Shown: positions 1-7,376 of the stretch, piece after piece
Layout of the letters: each line of letters begins with the position of its first letter
Position numbering within the stretch: the stretch's first letter is position 1
Assembly: GCA_902790635.1 (NCBI GenBank)
Contig: CADASN010000008.1
Location: 1-64,000, forward strand
DNA length: 64,000 nucleotides
Source: an uncultured Bacteroidia bacterium
Lineage (GTDB): Bacteria > Bacteroidota > Bacteroidia > Bacteroidales > UBA932
Reading direction: 5' to 3'
The notes under the pieces: generated by a model
What the model saw: the letters and a program-made list of their open reading frames with translations, nothing else
What the model was told of the DNA's origin: nothing
The model's database searches: none
Translations under genes and position numbers: made by a program

Positions 1-387
1 CGGAACGTTCACCTGCTTGGCGAGGAGGACGTGCTCGTTGGTCTGGGGCATCGGACCGTCAGTGGCGGCGACCACGAGGATCGCACCGTCCATCTGGGCA
101 GCACCGGTAACCATGTTCTTCACGTAGTCGGCGTGGCCCGGGCAATCGACATGCGCATAGTGACGATTGGCGGTCTGATACTCGACGTGAGCGGTGTTGA
201 TGGTGATACCACGCTCCTTCTCTTCGGGGGCGTTGTCGATCTGATCGAAGGACTTGATCTCGCTCAGACCCTTGGCAGCGAGCACCTTGGTGATAGCTGC
301 GGTCAGAGTGGTCTTGCCATGGTCAACGTGGCCGATCGTGCCGATGTTGACGTGCGGTTTATCCCGCTTGAAAACTTCTTTTGCCAT
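1..387 (-). CDS. tuf: Elongation factor Tu, N-terminal part (cut by window edge)
   Basis: The first 129 residues of EF-Tu, the GTPase that delivers aminoacyl-tRNA to the ribosome; the rest lies beyond the left edge. The G1 P-loop GHVDHGKT is at residues 19-26, the switch I stretch [12 protein letters not shown] at 59-70 and the G3 motif DCPGHADY at 81-88. The ATG at 387 gives the standard [16 protein letters not shown] start. It follows four tRNA genes on the same strand, as in the E. coli thrU-tyrU-glyT-thrT-tufB unit. A TAnnTTTG box 24 bp upstream suggests it also has its own promoter. Confidence 0.97.
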   Translation of the reverse strand, partial: MAKEVFKRDKPHVNIGTIGHVDHGKTTLTAAITKVLAAKGLSEIKSFDQIDNAPEEKERGITINTAHVEYQTANRHYAHVDCPGHADYVKNMVTGAAQMDGAILVVAATDGPMPQTNEHVLLAKQVNVP

Positions 388-411
388 AATATTACGTTTA
401 AAAGTTTGTTA

Positions 412-419
412 CAAAATTA
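412..419 (-). promoter_or_regulatory. Bacteroidetes -7 box (TAATTTTG) for tuf
   Basis: On the minus strand TAATTTTG matches the Bacteroidetes TAnnTTTG -7 consensus and lies 24 bp before the tuf ATG, in the gap after tRNA-Thr(GGT). Expected transcription start is about 405, giving a leader of about 18 nt. No clear -33 box is visible because the upstream side is the tRNA gene. Confidence 0.5.
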
Positions 420-444
420 AACCGGCTTTTAAAACCGGCTTTGG

Positions 445-516
<72 letters not shown>

Positions 517-523
517 ATTCGTG

Positions 524-595
524 AGCGGGGTAGGAGAATCGAACTCCCATTTCCAGCTTGGAAGGCTGGCATAATAGCCATTATACGAACCCCGC
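524..595 (-). tRNA. tRNA-Gly (anticodon TCC)
   Basis: A 72-nt cloverleaf with acceptor GCGGGGT/ACCCCGC, anticodon stem CCAGC/GCTGG around the loop CTTCCAA (anticodon TCC), and T-loop TTCGATT. No encoded CCA. Third of the four-tRNA array, matching glyT of the E. coli tufB operon. Confidence 0.95.
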
Positions 596-629
596 TTATG
601 GAAAAGTCGTTCGACCTGCTTCCGCTTGG

Positions 630-712
630 TGGGCAAGGATGGATTCGAACCACCGAAGGTGAAAACCAGCAGATTTACAGTCTGCCCCATTTGGCCACTC
701 TGGTACTTGCCC
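630..712 (-). tRNA. tRNA-Tyr (anticodon GTA)
   Basis: An 83-nt class II tRNA with a long variable arm. Acceptor GGGCAAG/CTTGCCC, anticodon stem GCAGA/TCTGC around CTGTAAA (anticodon GTA), T-loop TTCGAAT. Second in the array, matching tyrU of the E. coli tufB operon. Confidence 0.95.
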
Positions 713-736
713 GTTGTTTTTACATTGCAGATCGTG

Positions 737-810
737 AGCCGATGGAGGGAATCGAACCCACGACCTTGAGATTACAAATCACACGCTCTAGCCAACTGAG
801 CTACATCGGC
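737..810 (-). tRNA. tRNA-Thr (anticodon TGT)
   Basis: A 74-nt cloverleaf with acceptor GCCGATG/CATCGGC and T-loop TTCGATT. The loop TTTGTAA gives anticodon TGT. The anticodon stem TGTGA/TCTCA has a T-T mismatch at its central pair, unusual for a tRNA that otherwise looks intact. First of the four-tRNA array, and only 23 bp after the dxs stop codon, so dxs transcripts probably run into it. Confidence 0.92.
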
Positions 811-833
811 AATGTATTATTTCAAAGTAGGAA

Positions 834-2705
834 TTATTTCCTATTCTCAAAAACTTTTTGCAAACTTTTTTGTATTCCTGCGACATCCAGTCCGCAGGAC
901 GCATATTGCTCTGACTGTTTTGCTTGTCCAATGAAGCTGTCGGGGATGCCGATCCCTTCCAGAGGCGTCTGCAGGCCTTCCCTGGCCAGGAATTCGCTGA
1001 CGGCACCGAAGAGCCCTCCGGCCAGGCAGCCGTCCTCGACGGTGACCATGCGGGCATAGCGGCCGGCCAGCGTCCGGAGCAGGTCTTCGTCCAGCGGCTT
1101 GAGGAAGCGGACATCGCAGACGCCGACCCGTCCGGGCCAGGCTGCGGCCGCCTCCAGGGCCCGGTTCACGACGGGCCCGAGGCCGAGGATGACCACCTCG
1201 TCTCCTTCCTGCAGCATTTCGGCCTTGCCGACGGGCAGGGTGGTCGGCGCCGCATCGCGCCAGGGGCTGCCTTCGCCCATCCCGCGCGGGTACCTTATTA
1301 TAAAGGGGCCCGTGTCGTGCTTCCAGGCCGTGTACATCAGGCGCTTGAGGGTGACCTCGTCGCGCGGGGCGCTGACGATGGTCCCCGGAATGCTGCGGTA
1401 GGCCGCCAGGTCGAAGACGCCGTGGTGGGTGGCACCGTCTTCGCCGACCAGGCCGGCCCGGTCGAAGCAGAGTACGACCGGCAGGTGCTGGAGGGCGATG
1501 TCGTGGATGATCTGGTCGTACGCGCGCTGCGAGAAAGCGGAGTAGATGTTGCAGAACGGCTTCATCCCGCCGGCAGCAAGCCCGGCGGAGAAGGTCACGG
1601 CGTGCTCCTCCTCGATGCCTACGTCGAAGAATTGCTCCGGATGGCGGGCGGCCAGCCGGTGCATCCCGCAGCCCTGCGCCATCGCGGGGGTGATGCCGAC
1701 GACCGCGGGGTCCTGCTCCGCCAGTTCGCAGAGCACTTCGCCGAAGACGTCCTGGTAACGGTCGTAGGGGTGCGGGGCGTGGACGCGTTCGCCGGTCTCC
1801 GGATTGAAATGGCCGGGCGCGTGCCAGGTGACGGGATCCGCTTCCGCGGGAGCGTAGCCTTTCCCCTTGAGGGTGAAGCAGTGCAGCAGGCGCGGTCCCG
1901 GGAGCTCGTGCAGGCGGCGCAGCGTCTTGACGACTTCGTCGATGTCATTGCCGTCGATCGGACCGAAGTAGCGGAAGCCCAGCGATTCGAAGATGTGGCC
2001 CCCGGGTTTGCCGACGATCCAGGACTTGAAACCCCGGACCCAGCGCTGCAGGAAGTCGCGGAAGGCGTTCTCGCCCAGCCGGTCCCAGATCCATTTCTTG
2101 AAACGGTTGTAGGAGATGCTGGTCGTCATGCTCAGCAGGTGCTTGTGCAGGGCGCCCGTGTTGCCTTCGATGGACTGGTTGTTGTCGTTGAGGATGACGA
2201 GCAGGTCGGCATGGCTCTCGCCGGCGTTGTTGAGACCTTCATACGCAAGGCCGCCGGTCATGGCACCGTCGCCGATCAGGGCCACGACCTTCTCGCTGCG
2301 CCCCTGCATGCGGGCCGCTTCGGCCAGTCCCAGGGCGGCGGAGATGGAGGTCGAGGAGTGCCCGACCCCGAAGGCGTCGTAGGGGCTCTCGTCCCGGTTG
2401 GGGAATCCGCTGATGCCTCCTTTCGTGCGCATCGCGCGGAAGGCCTCCCGCCGTCCGGTCAGGATCTTGTGCGCGTAGGCCTGGTGGCCGACGTCGAACA
2501 CGAGTTTGTCGGAAGGGGCGTCAAAGACATAGTGCATGCCGACGATGAGCTCCACGGCCCCCAGGCTGGATGCCAGGTGTCCGGGATTGTTCGCACAGCA
2601 CTCGATGATATACTGCCGGAGTTCGGCGCACAGGGTGCGCAGCTGCGCCGGCGTGAAGCCTTTGATGTCGGCGGGAGTATGGATGGAGTCAAGCAGTTCG
2701 TACAT
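834..2705 (-). CDS. dxs: 1-deoxy-D-xylulose-5-phosphate synthase
   Basis: Condenses pyruvate and glyceraldehyde 3-phosphate to DXP, the first step of the MEP isoprenoid pathway, also feeding thiamine and pyridoxal synthesis. At 623 residues it has full family length. The thiamine-diphosphate motif starts with GDGAMT at 145-150 and ends with NDNNQS at 173-178; the transketolase pyrimidine-binding domain (with GIEEEHAVTFSAG) and C-terminal domain follow. The ATG at 2705 gives MYELLDSI. It lies 6 bp after an MFS transporter gene on the same strand and is the last protein gene before the tRNA array. Confidence 0.97.
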   Translation of the reverse strand: MYELLDSIHTPADIKGFTPAQLRTLCAELRQYIIECCANNPGHLASSLGAVELIVGMHYVFDAPSDKLVFDVGHQAYAHKILTGRREAFRAMRTKGGISGFPNRDESPYDAFGVGHSSTSISAALGLAEAARMQGRSEKVVALIGDGAMTGGLAYEGLNNAGESHADLLVILNDNNQSIEGNTGALHKHLLSMTTSISYNRFKKWIWDRLGENAFRDFLQRWVRGFKSWIVGKPGGHIFESLGFRYFGPIDGNDIDEVVKTLRRLHELPGPRLLHCFTLKGKGYAPAEADPVTWHAPGHFNPETGERVHAPHPYDRYQDVFGEVLCELAEQDPAVVGITPAMAQGCGMHRLAARHPEQFFDVGIEEEHAVTFSAGLAAGGMKPFCNIYSAFSQRAYDQIIHDIALQHLPVVLCFDRAGLVGEDGATHHGVFDLAAYRSIPGTIVSAPRDEVTLKRLMYTAWKHDTGPFIIRYPRGMGEGSPWRDAAPTTLPVGKAEMLQEGDEVVILGLGPVVNRALEAAAAWPGRVGVCDVRFLKPLDEDLLRTLAGRYARMVTVEDGCLAGGLFGAVSEFLAREGLQTPLEGIGIPDSFIGQAKQSEQYASCGLDVAGIQKSLQKVFENRK

Positions 2706-2711
2706 GGGTAA

Positions 2712-4076
2712 TCATAGTTTGTTGGGGGTGTCCAGCTGCAGTTCGGGATGCCGCTGCGCGGCACGGGCGAACAGGAGGGCGATCCCGACGGCGGCCACGC
2801 ACAGTCCCGAGAACATCAGCTCGACGGCGAAGGCGCCGCTTCGGGCGTCTGCGGCCCCGGTCCGGCCGAGGATCCCGCCCGCCAGCATCTTGAAGGCGAG
2901 CAGGCCCAGGTTCTGGACCCAATAGACCAGGGCAAATGTAGTGCCAAGCACCTTCTCGGGGACGATCTTGGGTACGGAAGGCCACAGCGCGGCGGGGACC
3001 AGCGAGTAGCCGAAGCCGAGCAGGACCATCGCCAGGTAGCCGAAGAAGGGGATGCCCTGGGGGGCGAATGTGAGCAGCAGGTGGGCGGCGAGGGCCAGCA
3101 GCGAGCCGAGCACCATCCAGCGGGTGCCCTGTCCGCGACGGTCCACCAGCAGGCCGAACAGCGGGGCGAATACGACCGTGGCGAACGGAAGCATCGAGAC
3201 CATCCACCCGGCCGTCTCCGCCGGGATGGCGAAACGCGGGATGAGGATGGCGCCGGCGAATTTCTTGAATGCGATGATACTGCTGTAGAACAGCACGCAG
3301 AGCAGGCTGACCAGCCAGAAGTTGCCGTTTTTCAGGATGCCGACTACATCGGCGAAGCGGAACGCGTCCTTGCCGTCATCCCCGACCTTTCTGCTGTCAT
3401 CCTGAGCGGAGCGAAGGATCTCCGCCCCCTTGTCGAAGCGTGCGTCCATCGCTACGAAAAGGGCCCAGAGGATCAATCCTGCGGCCATAAGGCCCAGGCC
3501 GAAGACGGCCGGCCGGGCGGTCTCCGCGAGGGTGTACACATGGCCGCTGTTCTCAACGACCAGGCGCGGCGAGAGCACGAGCGCCAGCGCGGTGCCCAGC
3601 CGGGCGATGGCCAGCTGGAGCCCCATCGCCAGGGCCATCGGCCCGTGGCGGAACCATTTCGCGATGGAGCGCGTCACAGCCGTCCCGGCAATCTCGCTGC
3701 CCAGTCCGAAGAACATGCATCCGACGTAGGCGATGCGCAGGGAACGCTCCGGCGGGAAGCCGGCCGTGATGGCGTAGAGGACGGTGGCGGCTCCTGCCGC
3801 CATCATCCCTACGAAGATGGATCCGGTCACCCGGACGCCCCACTTGTCGAGGAGCATGCCGCAGATGACCAGTCCGCCGAACACGCACAGGACGGAGTAG
3901 CCGCTGGCATAGAGCCCGTATCCCGCGGCATCCCAGCCCAGCTGGGTGCGGGCGGGATCTTCGAAGAGATACGAGATCGTCGAGAACATGTCGTCGAAGA
4001 AGTACGATGCGAACATCGGTACGACGAGACATGCCAGCGCGATCCAGCAACGGATCCGTGCGGATGGGGCGGTCAT
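2712..4076 (-). CDS. MFS transporter (first of a tandem paralogous pair)
   Basis: A 454-residue inner-membrane protein with about 12 hydrophobic helices and MFS loop motifs; substrate unknown. It is a paralogue of the protein encoded just upstream (4086-5453): both carry PAALWPSVPKI near residue 350-370, VYWVQN or IFWVQN just after it, and a similar ARFDK/SRFDK segment entering the central loop. The central cytoplasmic loop (about residues 215-245) contains EILRSAQDD, encoded by a dispersed 28-bp palindromic repeat, where the paralogue has an unrelated acidic stretch. The ATG at 4076 follows the paralogue's stop by 9 bp. Confidence 0.88.
   Translation of the reverse strand: MTAPSARIRCWIALACLVVPMFASYFFDDMFSTISYLFEDPARTQLGWDAAGYGLYASGYSVLCVFGGLVICGMLLDKWGVRVTGSIFVGMMAAGAATVLYAITAGFPPERSLRIAYVGCMFFGLGSEIAGTAVTRSIAKWFRHGPMALAMGLQLAIARLGTALALVLSPRLVVENSGHVYTLAETARPAVFGLGLMAAGLILWALFVAMDARFDKGAEILRSAQDDSRKVGDDGKDAFRFADVVGILKNGNFWLVSLLCVLFYSSIIAFKKFAGAILIPRFAIPAETAGWMVSMLPFATVVFAPLFGLLVDRRGQGTRWMVLGSLLALAAHLLLTFAPQGIPFFGYLAMVLLGFGYSLVPAALWPSVPKIVPEKVLGTTFALVYWVQNLGLLAFKMLAGGILGRTGAADARSGAFAVELMFSGLCVAAVGIALLFARAAQRHPELQLDTPNKL
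3396..3423 (-). repeat. 28-bp dispersed palindromic repeat in frame in an MFS gene
   Basis: On the minus strand the 28-mer runs from GGAGATCCTTCG to CTCAGGATGAC and encodes EILRSAQDD in the transporter's central loop. The arms ATCCT and AGGAT pair. A variant of the same length lies at 24226-24253 between genes, with both arms changed together (ATCCC/GGGAT). EILRSAQDD-type peptides from such repeats are known to me from many bacterial genomes; that is recollection, not a search. Confidence 0.75.
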
Positions 4077-4085
4077 CGGAAAGAC

Positions 4086-5453
4086 TTATTTCCGGATGTT
4101 CGGAAGCTCCAGGCCGTAGCCCTTCTTCTTGTCCTCTTTCTTGAGCAGGAAGCTGAAAATGAAGGCGAGGACGCCGAAGCTGGAGAAGACGAGCATCGGG
4201 ATGAAGTAGCCGCCGGTCGAGCCGCGCAGCGAGCCGATCAGCATCGGCACGAGGCAGAGGCCGATGTTCTGCACCCAGAAGATGAGGCAGTAGGCCGACC
4301 CGAGGATCTTCTCGTCAATGATCTTCGGGACGGAAGGCCAGAGCGCCGCCGGCACGAGCGAGAAGCTTACGCCGAGCACGACGATCAGCAGCACGGCCAG
4401 CCACTTGTACGGAGCCACCGGCAGCAGGAAGGCGAAGCACAGGTGGCAGACGATCATGATGACCGAGCCCGCCATCAGCATCGTGGCTCCCTTGCCCTTG
4501 TGATCCAGGAAGATACCCAGCATGGGGGTCAGGCACATGGCCAGGATGGGGAAGACGCTGAACAGGCGGGAGGCCGTGGCGGCGTCGATCTGCAGGGTCT
4601 CTTCCAGGAAATTGGGCGCATAGCGCTGGAACGGGAAGATGGCGCTGTAGTACAGCACGCACAGCAGGGCCACGATCCAGAACATCTTGCTCTTGAAGAT
4701 GGCGCCGAGGTCGCTCACGTGGAATTCGTCCTCCGGGGACTTCTCGTCCGTGGCCAGTCCGGCTGCGACCAGCTGCTTGTCGAAACGGGAGTCCATGAAG
4801 GAGAAGATGATGAAATTGAGCATGCCGATGCAGAGCAGCGCACCGCAGAAGCCCATCGGGGCCACGACGGAACCGCCGAACTTGGCGGAGATCAGCGGAG
4901 AGATCCACATGACGGCGAAGACACCCAGGCGCGCGATGGCCATCTCAAGCCCCATCGCAAGTGCCATCTCCTTGCCTTTGAACCACTTGGCGAGGACCTT
5001 GGAGACATTGGTCCCTTCCATCTCGCAGCCGCAGCCGAAGATCATGAAGCCCAGGGAGGCCATCTTGGCGCTGGCGGGCATCTCGACCCACCATGAGCCC
5101 AGCCATTGGGCGAACGAGGTGGTCTGGAACCAGTCGCTCACGCCGATGAACTTGATGGCGGCGCCGAAAACCATCAGGCCGGCCGACAGGATGCCGGAGA
5201 AGCGGACTCCGAGCTTGTCGAGGATGATGCCGGCGAGGATCAGGAAACCGCAGACGTTGAGGATGTATTCGGACGCGGCATATTTGCCGAAGACGCCGCT
5301 GCTCCAGCCGAGGTTGGTCTCGACGAGGGATTTGAGCGGGGACATCACGTCCACGAACATGTAGGCGAAGAACATCGTCAGGGCGACGAGGGCCAGGACG
5401 GTCCAGCGCGCCACCGGGTTGTCGTTCATCAACCGTTGAATCTTTTCAGACAT
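4086..5453 (-). CDS. MFS transporter (second of a tandem paralogous pair)
   Basis: A 455-residue inner-membrane MFS protein with about 12 hydrophobic helices; substrate unknown. It shares FSLVPAALWPSVPKI, the following IFWVQN segment, and EGTNVSKVLAKWFKGKEMALAMG (corresponding to a KWFRHGPMALAMG segment in the other copy) with its neighbour, showing a tandem duplication. The C-terminus is a basic KKEDKKKGY tail followed by a short hydrophilic end. The ATG at 5453 gives MSEKIQRLM. It lies 26 bp after ssb and 9 bp before its paralogue, so ssb, both transporters and dxs may be co-transcribed. Confidence 0.88.
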   Translation of the reverse strand: MSEKIQRLMNDNPVARWTVLALVALTMFFAYMFVDVMSPLKSLVETNLGWSSGVFGKYAASEYILNVCGFLILAGIILDKLGVRFSGILSAGLMVFGAAIKFIGVSDWFQTTSFAQWLGSWWVEMPASAKMASLGFMIFGCGCEMEGTNVSKVLAKWFKGKEMALAMGLEMAIARLGVFAVMWISPLISAKFGGSVVAPMGFCGALLCIGMLNFIIFSFMDSRFDKQLVAAGLATDEKSPEDEFHVSDLGAIFKSKMFWIVALLCVLYYSAIFPFQRYAPNFLEETLQIDAATASRLFSVFPILAMCLTPMLGIFLDHKGKGATMLMAGSVIMIVCHLCFAFLLPVAPYKWLAVLLIVVLGVSFSLVPAALWPSVPKIIDEKILGSAYCLIFWVQNIGLCLVPMLIGSLRGSTGGYFIPMLVFSSFGVLAFIFSFLLKKEDKKKGYGLELPNIRK

Positions 5454-5479
5454 GGTCTTTTCTGTTATTCGGAGAGAAA

Positions 5480-6034
5480 CTAGAAGGGCAGGTCGTCGGT
5501 CGAGCCGTCATCCACGGCGGGAGCTTCGGGAACCGCGGGGGCGGACTGCACCGGCTGGACCGGGGCGGCCGGACGCTGGTAACTCTGCTGGGGAGGCTGC
5601 TGGTAGCCGCCCTGGCGCTGGTAGGAGCCGCCTTGCTGGTAGCCTCCCTGCTGGTCGGACGGATAGGCGCTGCCGCCGTCGGCGTTGTCGCGGCGGCCCA
5701 GCAGCTGGAGAGTATCGACATTGATCTCGGTGGTGTACTTCTCCTGGCCGTTGCGGTCCGTGTATTTGCGGGTGCGGAGGCGTCCTTCGATATAGAGCTG
5801 GGTGCCTTTGCGGACGAAGCGCTCGCATACGTCGGCAGGCTGGCCCCAGGCGACGATGTTGTGCCATTCCGTATTCTCACGGGTCTCTCCGTTGCGGTCG
5901 CGGAAGCGCTCGGATGTGGCGAGGGTGAATGTTGCGACTTTCCGGCCTTGGGCGCCGGGATTGTTTCCTTCGAGGTAACGTACTTCGGGGTCTCTTCCAA
6001 CGTTACCGATCAGCATGACTTTGTTGAGTGACAT
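5480..6034 (-). CDS. ssb: Single-stranded DNA-binding protein
   Basis: Binds single-stranded DNA in replication, recombination and repair. The 184-residue protein has the OB-fold at residues 1-105 (MSLNKVMLIGNVGRDPEVRY, then TEWHNIVAWGQPADVCERF and YIEGRLRTRKY), a flexible tail rich in Gly, Gln and Pro (QQGGYQQGGSYQRQGGYQQP), and the acidic partner-binding tip DDLPF. The ATG at 6034 is the only sensible start. It diverges from aroK across about 80 bp; a weak TAAATTTT box lies just upstream on the minus strand. Confidence 0.97.
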   Translation of the reverse strand: MSLNKVMLIGNVGRDPEVRYLEGNNPGAQGRKVATFTLATSERFRDRNGETRENTEWHNIVAWGQPADVCERFVRKGTQLYIEGRLRTRKYTDRNGQEKYTTEINVDTLQLLGRRDNADGGSAYPSDQQGGYQQGGSYQRQGGYQQPPQQSYQRPAAPVQPVQSAPAVPEAPAVDDGSTDDLPF

Positions 6035-6085
6035 AATACATAAAATTTAGTTTGACAAGATAGGGATTTTTTCGCGGATTGCGCG

Positions 6086-6093
6086 TATCTTTG
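6086..6093 (+). promoter_or_regulatory. -7 box (TATCTTTG) for aroK
   Basis: TATCTTTG matches TAnnTTTG. A transcript starting about 6099 would exclude the in-frame TTG codons at 6079 and 6091 as starts and leave the GTG at 6115 with a leader of about 15 nt, which is why that start was chosen. Confidence 0.5.
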
Positions 6094-6114
6094 CTCACCA
6101 AGATTGTCAAAAAA

Positions 6115-6618
6115 GTGATTATTTCCCTGACCGGATTCATGGGCTGCGGCAAGAGCAGCACCGGGCGCGCACTGGCCGCCCGGCTGGGCGCCCGTTTCGT
6201 GGACCTGGACGCGGAGATCGTCGCGCGGGAAGGCCGCCTGATCCCGGAAATCTTCGCAGAAGGCGGGGAGGCCGCTTTCCGCGCCGTGGAGCTGGAGACG
6301 CTCCGCGCCGTGCTGGACGAGGCGGATGCGGCAGCAGGAGATATTGTCCTCGCCCTCGGCGGCGGCACGCTGACCGTCCCCGCTGCGCGGGAAATCATTC
6401 TGGCTGAAACGGAATGCGTCTTCCTGCGCACCCGCCTGGAGACCATCCGCGAGCGCCTGGGTGCCGCTGACGCGTCCCGTCCGCTCTTCGCCGACGCCGA
6501 GGCACTCTACAGCCGGCGGGAGCCCATCTATGCCCAGGCTCCCTTCGCCGTCGATACCGACGGAAAATCTCCCGCCGGCGTCGCCGACGAGATCATCGCC
6601 AAACTGAACTTGATGTAA
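6115..6618 (+). CDS. aroK: Shikimate kinase
   Basis: Phosphorylates shikimate with ATP, step five of the route to chorismate. The P-loop GFMGCGKS is at residues 7-14, DLDAEI follows (shikimate-binding Asp), then EGGEAAFRAVE and ALGGGTL, the usual kinase landmarks. No ATG is in frame before the P-loop; the GTG at 6115 gives 167 residues, a normal length, and sits correctly behind a promoter-like box, while upstream TTG codons would fall at or before the predicted transcript start. It converges on aroE, two steps of the same pathway end to end. Confidence 0.9.
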   Translation: MIISLTGFMGCGKSSTGRALAARLGARFVDLDAEIVAREGRLIPEIFAEGGEAAFRAVELETLRAVLDEADAAAGDIVLALGGGTLTVPAAREIILAETECVFLRTRLETIRERLGAADASRPLFADAEALYSRREPIYAQAPFAVDTDGKSPAGVADEIIAKLNLM

Positions 6619-6619
6619 G

Positions 6620-6709
6620 CACCTCGCCCGAAAAAGCGTGGTTTTCCGGGCGACCCCCGCCGATTTGGCTGGGGGTCGCCCGTTCAGGACGGGTAAAACG
6701 GGCGAGGTG
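6620..6709. other. Nested double hairpin between aroK and aroE
   Basis: The whole 95-bp gap between the two convergent genes is one nested palindrome. The outer stem CACCTCGCCCG (6620-6630) pairs with CGGGCGAGGTG (6699-6709); the inner stem CGGGCGACCCCC (6647-6658) pairs with GGGGGTCGCCCG (6671-6682) around a 12-nt loop. There is no clean T-tract, so it could be a bidirectional terminator of unusual form or a REP-like repeat. The two stems share the word CGGGCGA. Confidence 0.6.
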
Positions 6710-6713
6710 TGCG

Positions 6714-7376
6714 CTAATCTGCAAAGACGATCTGCATCGCGGCGGCATCCGGCTGTTCGCCCGTCATCAGGGCGTAACCGGTGACGGCCTGCATGAGCAG
6801 CCAGTCGGCGCCGGAGATATAGCCCGGATGGGCGGAGAGGCAGGGGTCCTTGTAGTTCGCTTCCAGCAGATGGGCGCAGGCGAGCCGGTCCGCGCCTTCG
6901 GCAAATCGCGGCAGGGTGTAGATGATGACGTCCGCCTGCACGCCGCCGGTGATCTCCGCATGGCGGTAGAGCCGCGTGTCCAGGCCGAGATCTTCGGCCG
7001 CGGCGAGGGCGGCCTTGCCGGCTCCGCCGAAGCCGATCACGGCTGCCGTGCGGCATCCGAGCGGCTCCAGGAGCGCCTTCACACCCAGATAATCAGAATT
7101 ATAGGCCCGGGTCCCATCCGGGGTCTTCACCACGAGGTTGGTCGCCCCGACCCGTTCGCACTCGGGGCTTCGCCAGTCCACCCGCGCAAAGGCGTCGCCT
7201 TTGAACGGGGCGGTGACATTGATGGCCTTGTACTCCGAGAGAAAGCGGGCCCAGGCTTCCTCGAAATCCGGGGTCTGGATGAGGTCGTAGGGGTATTTCC
7301 CGCCATAGGCGGCGGTGAACAGCGCGGGGCTGAGCGAGTGGGCGATCGGGTGCCCGATGAGTCCGAACCTATCCAT
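6714..7376 (-). CDS. aroE: Shikimate dehydrogenase
   Basis: Reduces 3-dehydroshikimate to shikimate with NADPH. The 220-residue protein starts MDRFGLIGHPIAHSLSP, the classic substrate-binding start, followed by INVTAPFKGDAF with the catalytic Lys, NSDYLGVKALL, and the nucleotide-binding GFGGAGKAA. It is about 40-50 residues shorter than most AroE proteins, mainly in the cofactor domain. The start overlaps the end of the rRNA methyltransferase gene by 8 bp, making a probable lysS-trmH-aroE transcript. It faces aroK. Confidence 0.93.
   Translation of the reverse strand: MDRFGLIGHPIAHSLSPALFTAAYGGKYPYDLIQTPDFEEAWARFLSEYKAINVTAPFKGDAFARVDWRSPECERVGATNLVVKTPDGTRAYNSDYLGVKALLEPLGCRTAAVIGFGGAGKAALAAAEDLGLDTRLYRHAEITGGVQADVIIYTLPRFAEGADRLACAHLLEANYKDPCLSAHPGYISGADWLLMQAVTGYALMTGEQPDAAAMQIVFAD

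Noticed and set aside
421-440. AT-rich near-palindrome between tRNA-Thr(GGT) and tuf as a terminator
   Set aside because: The two CCGGC halves are mainly direct rather than inverted, and tuf follows at once; it is more likely promoter or processing sequence.
2748-5096. A 782-codon open frame spanning both MFS genes on the opposite strand
   Set aside because: It runs through two genes and a gap, with a charged, repetitive composition typical of antisense frames in high-GC DNA.
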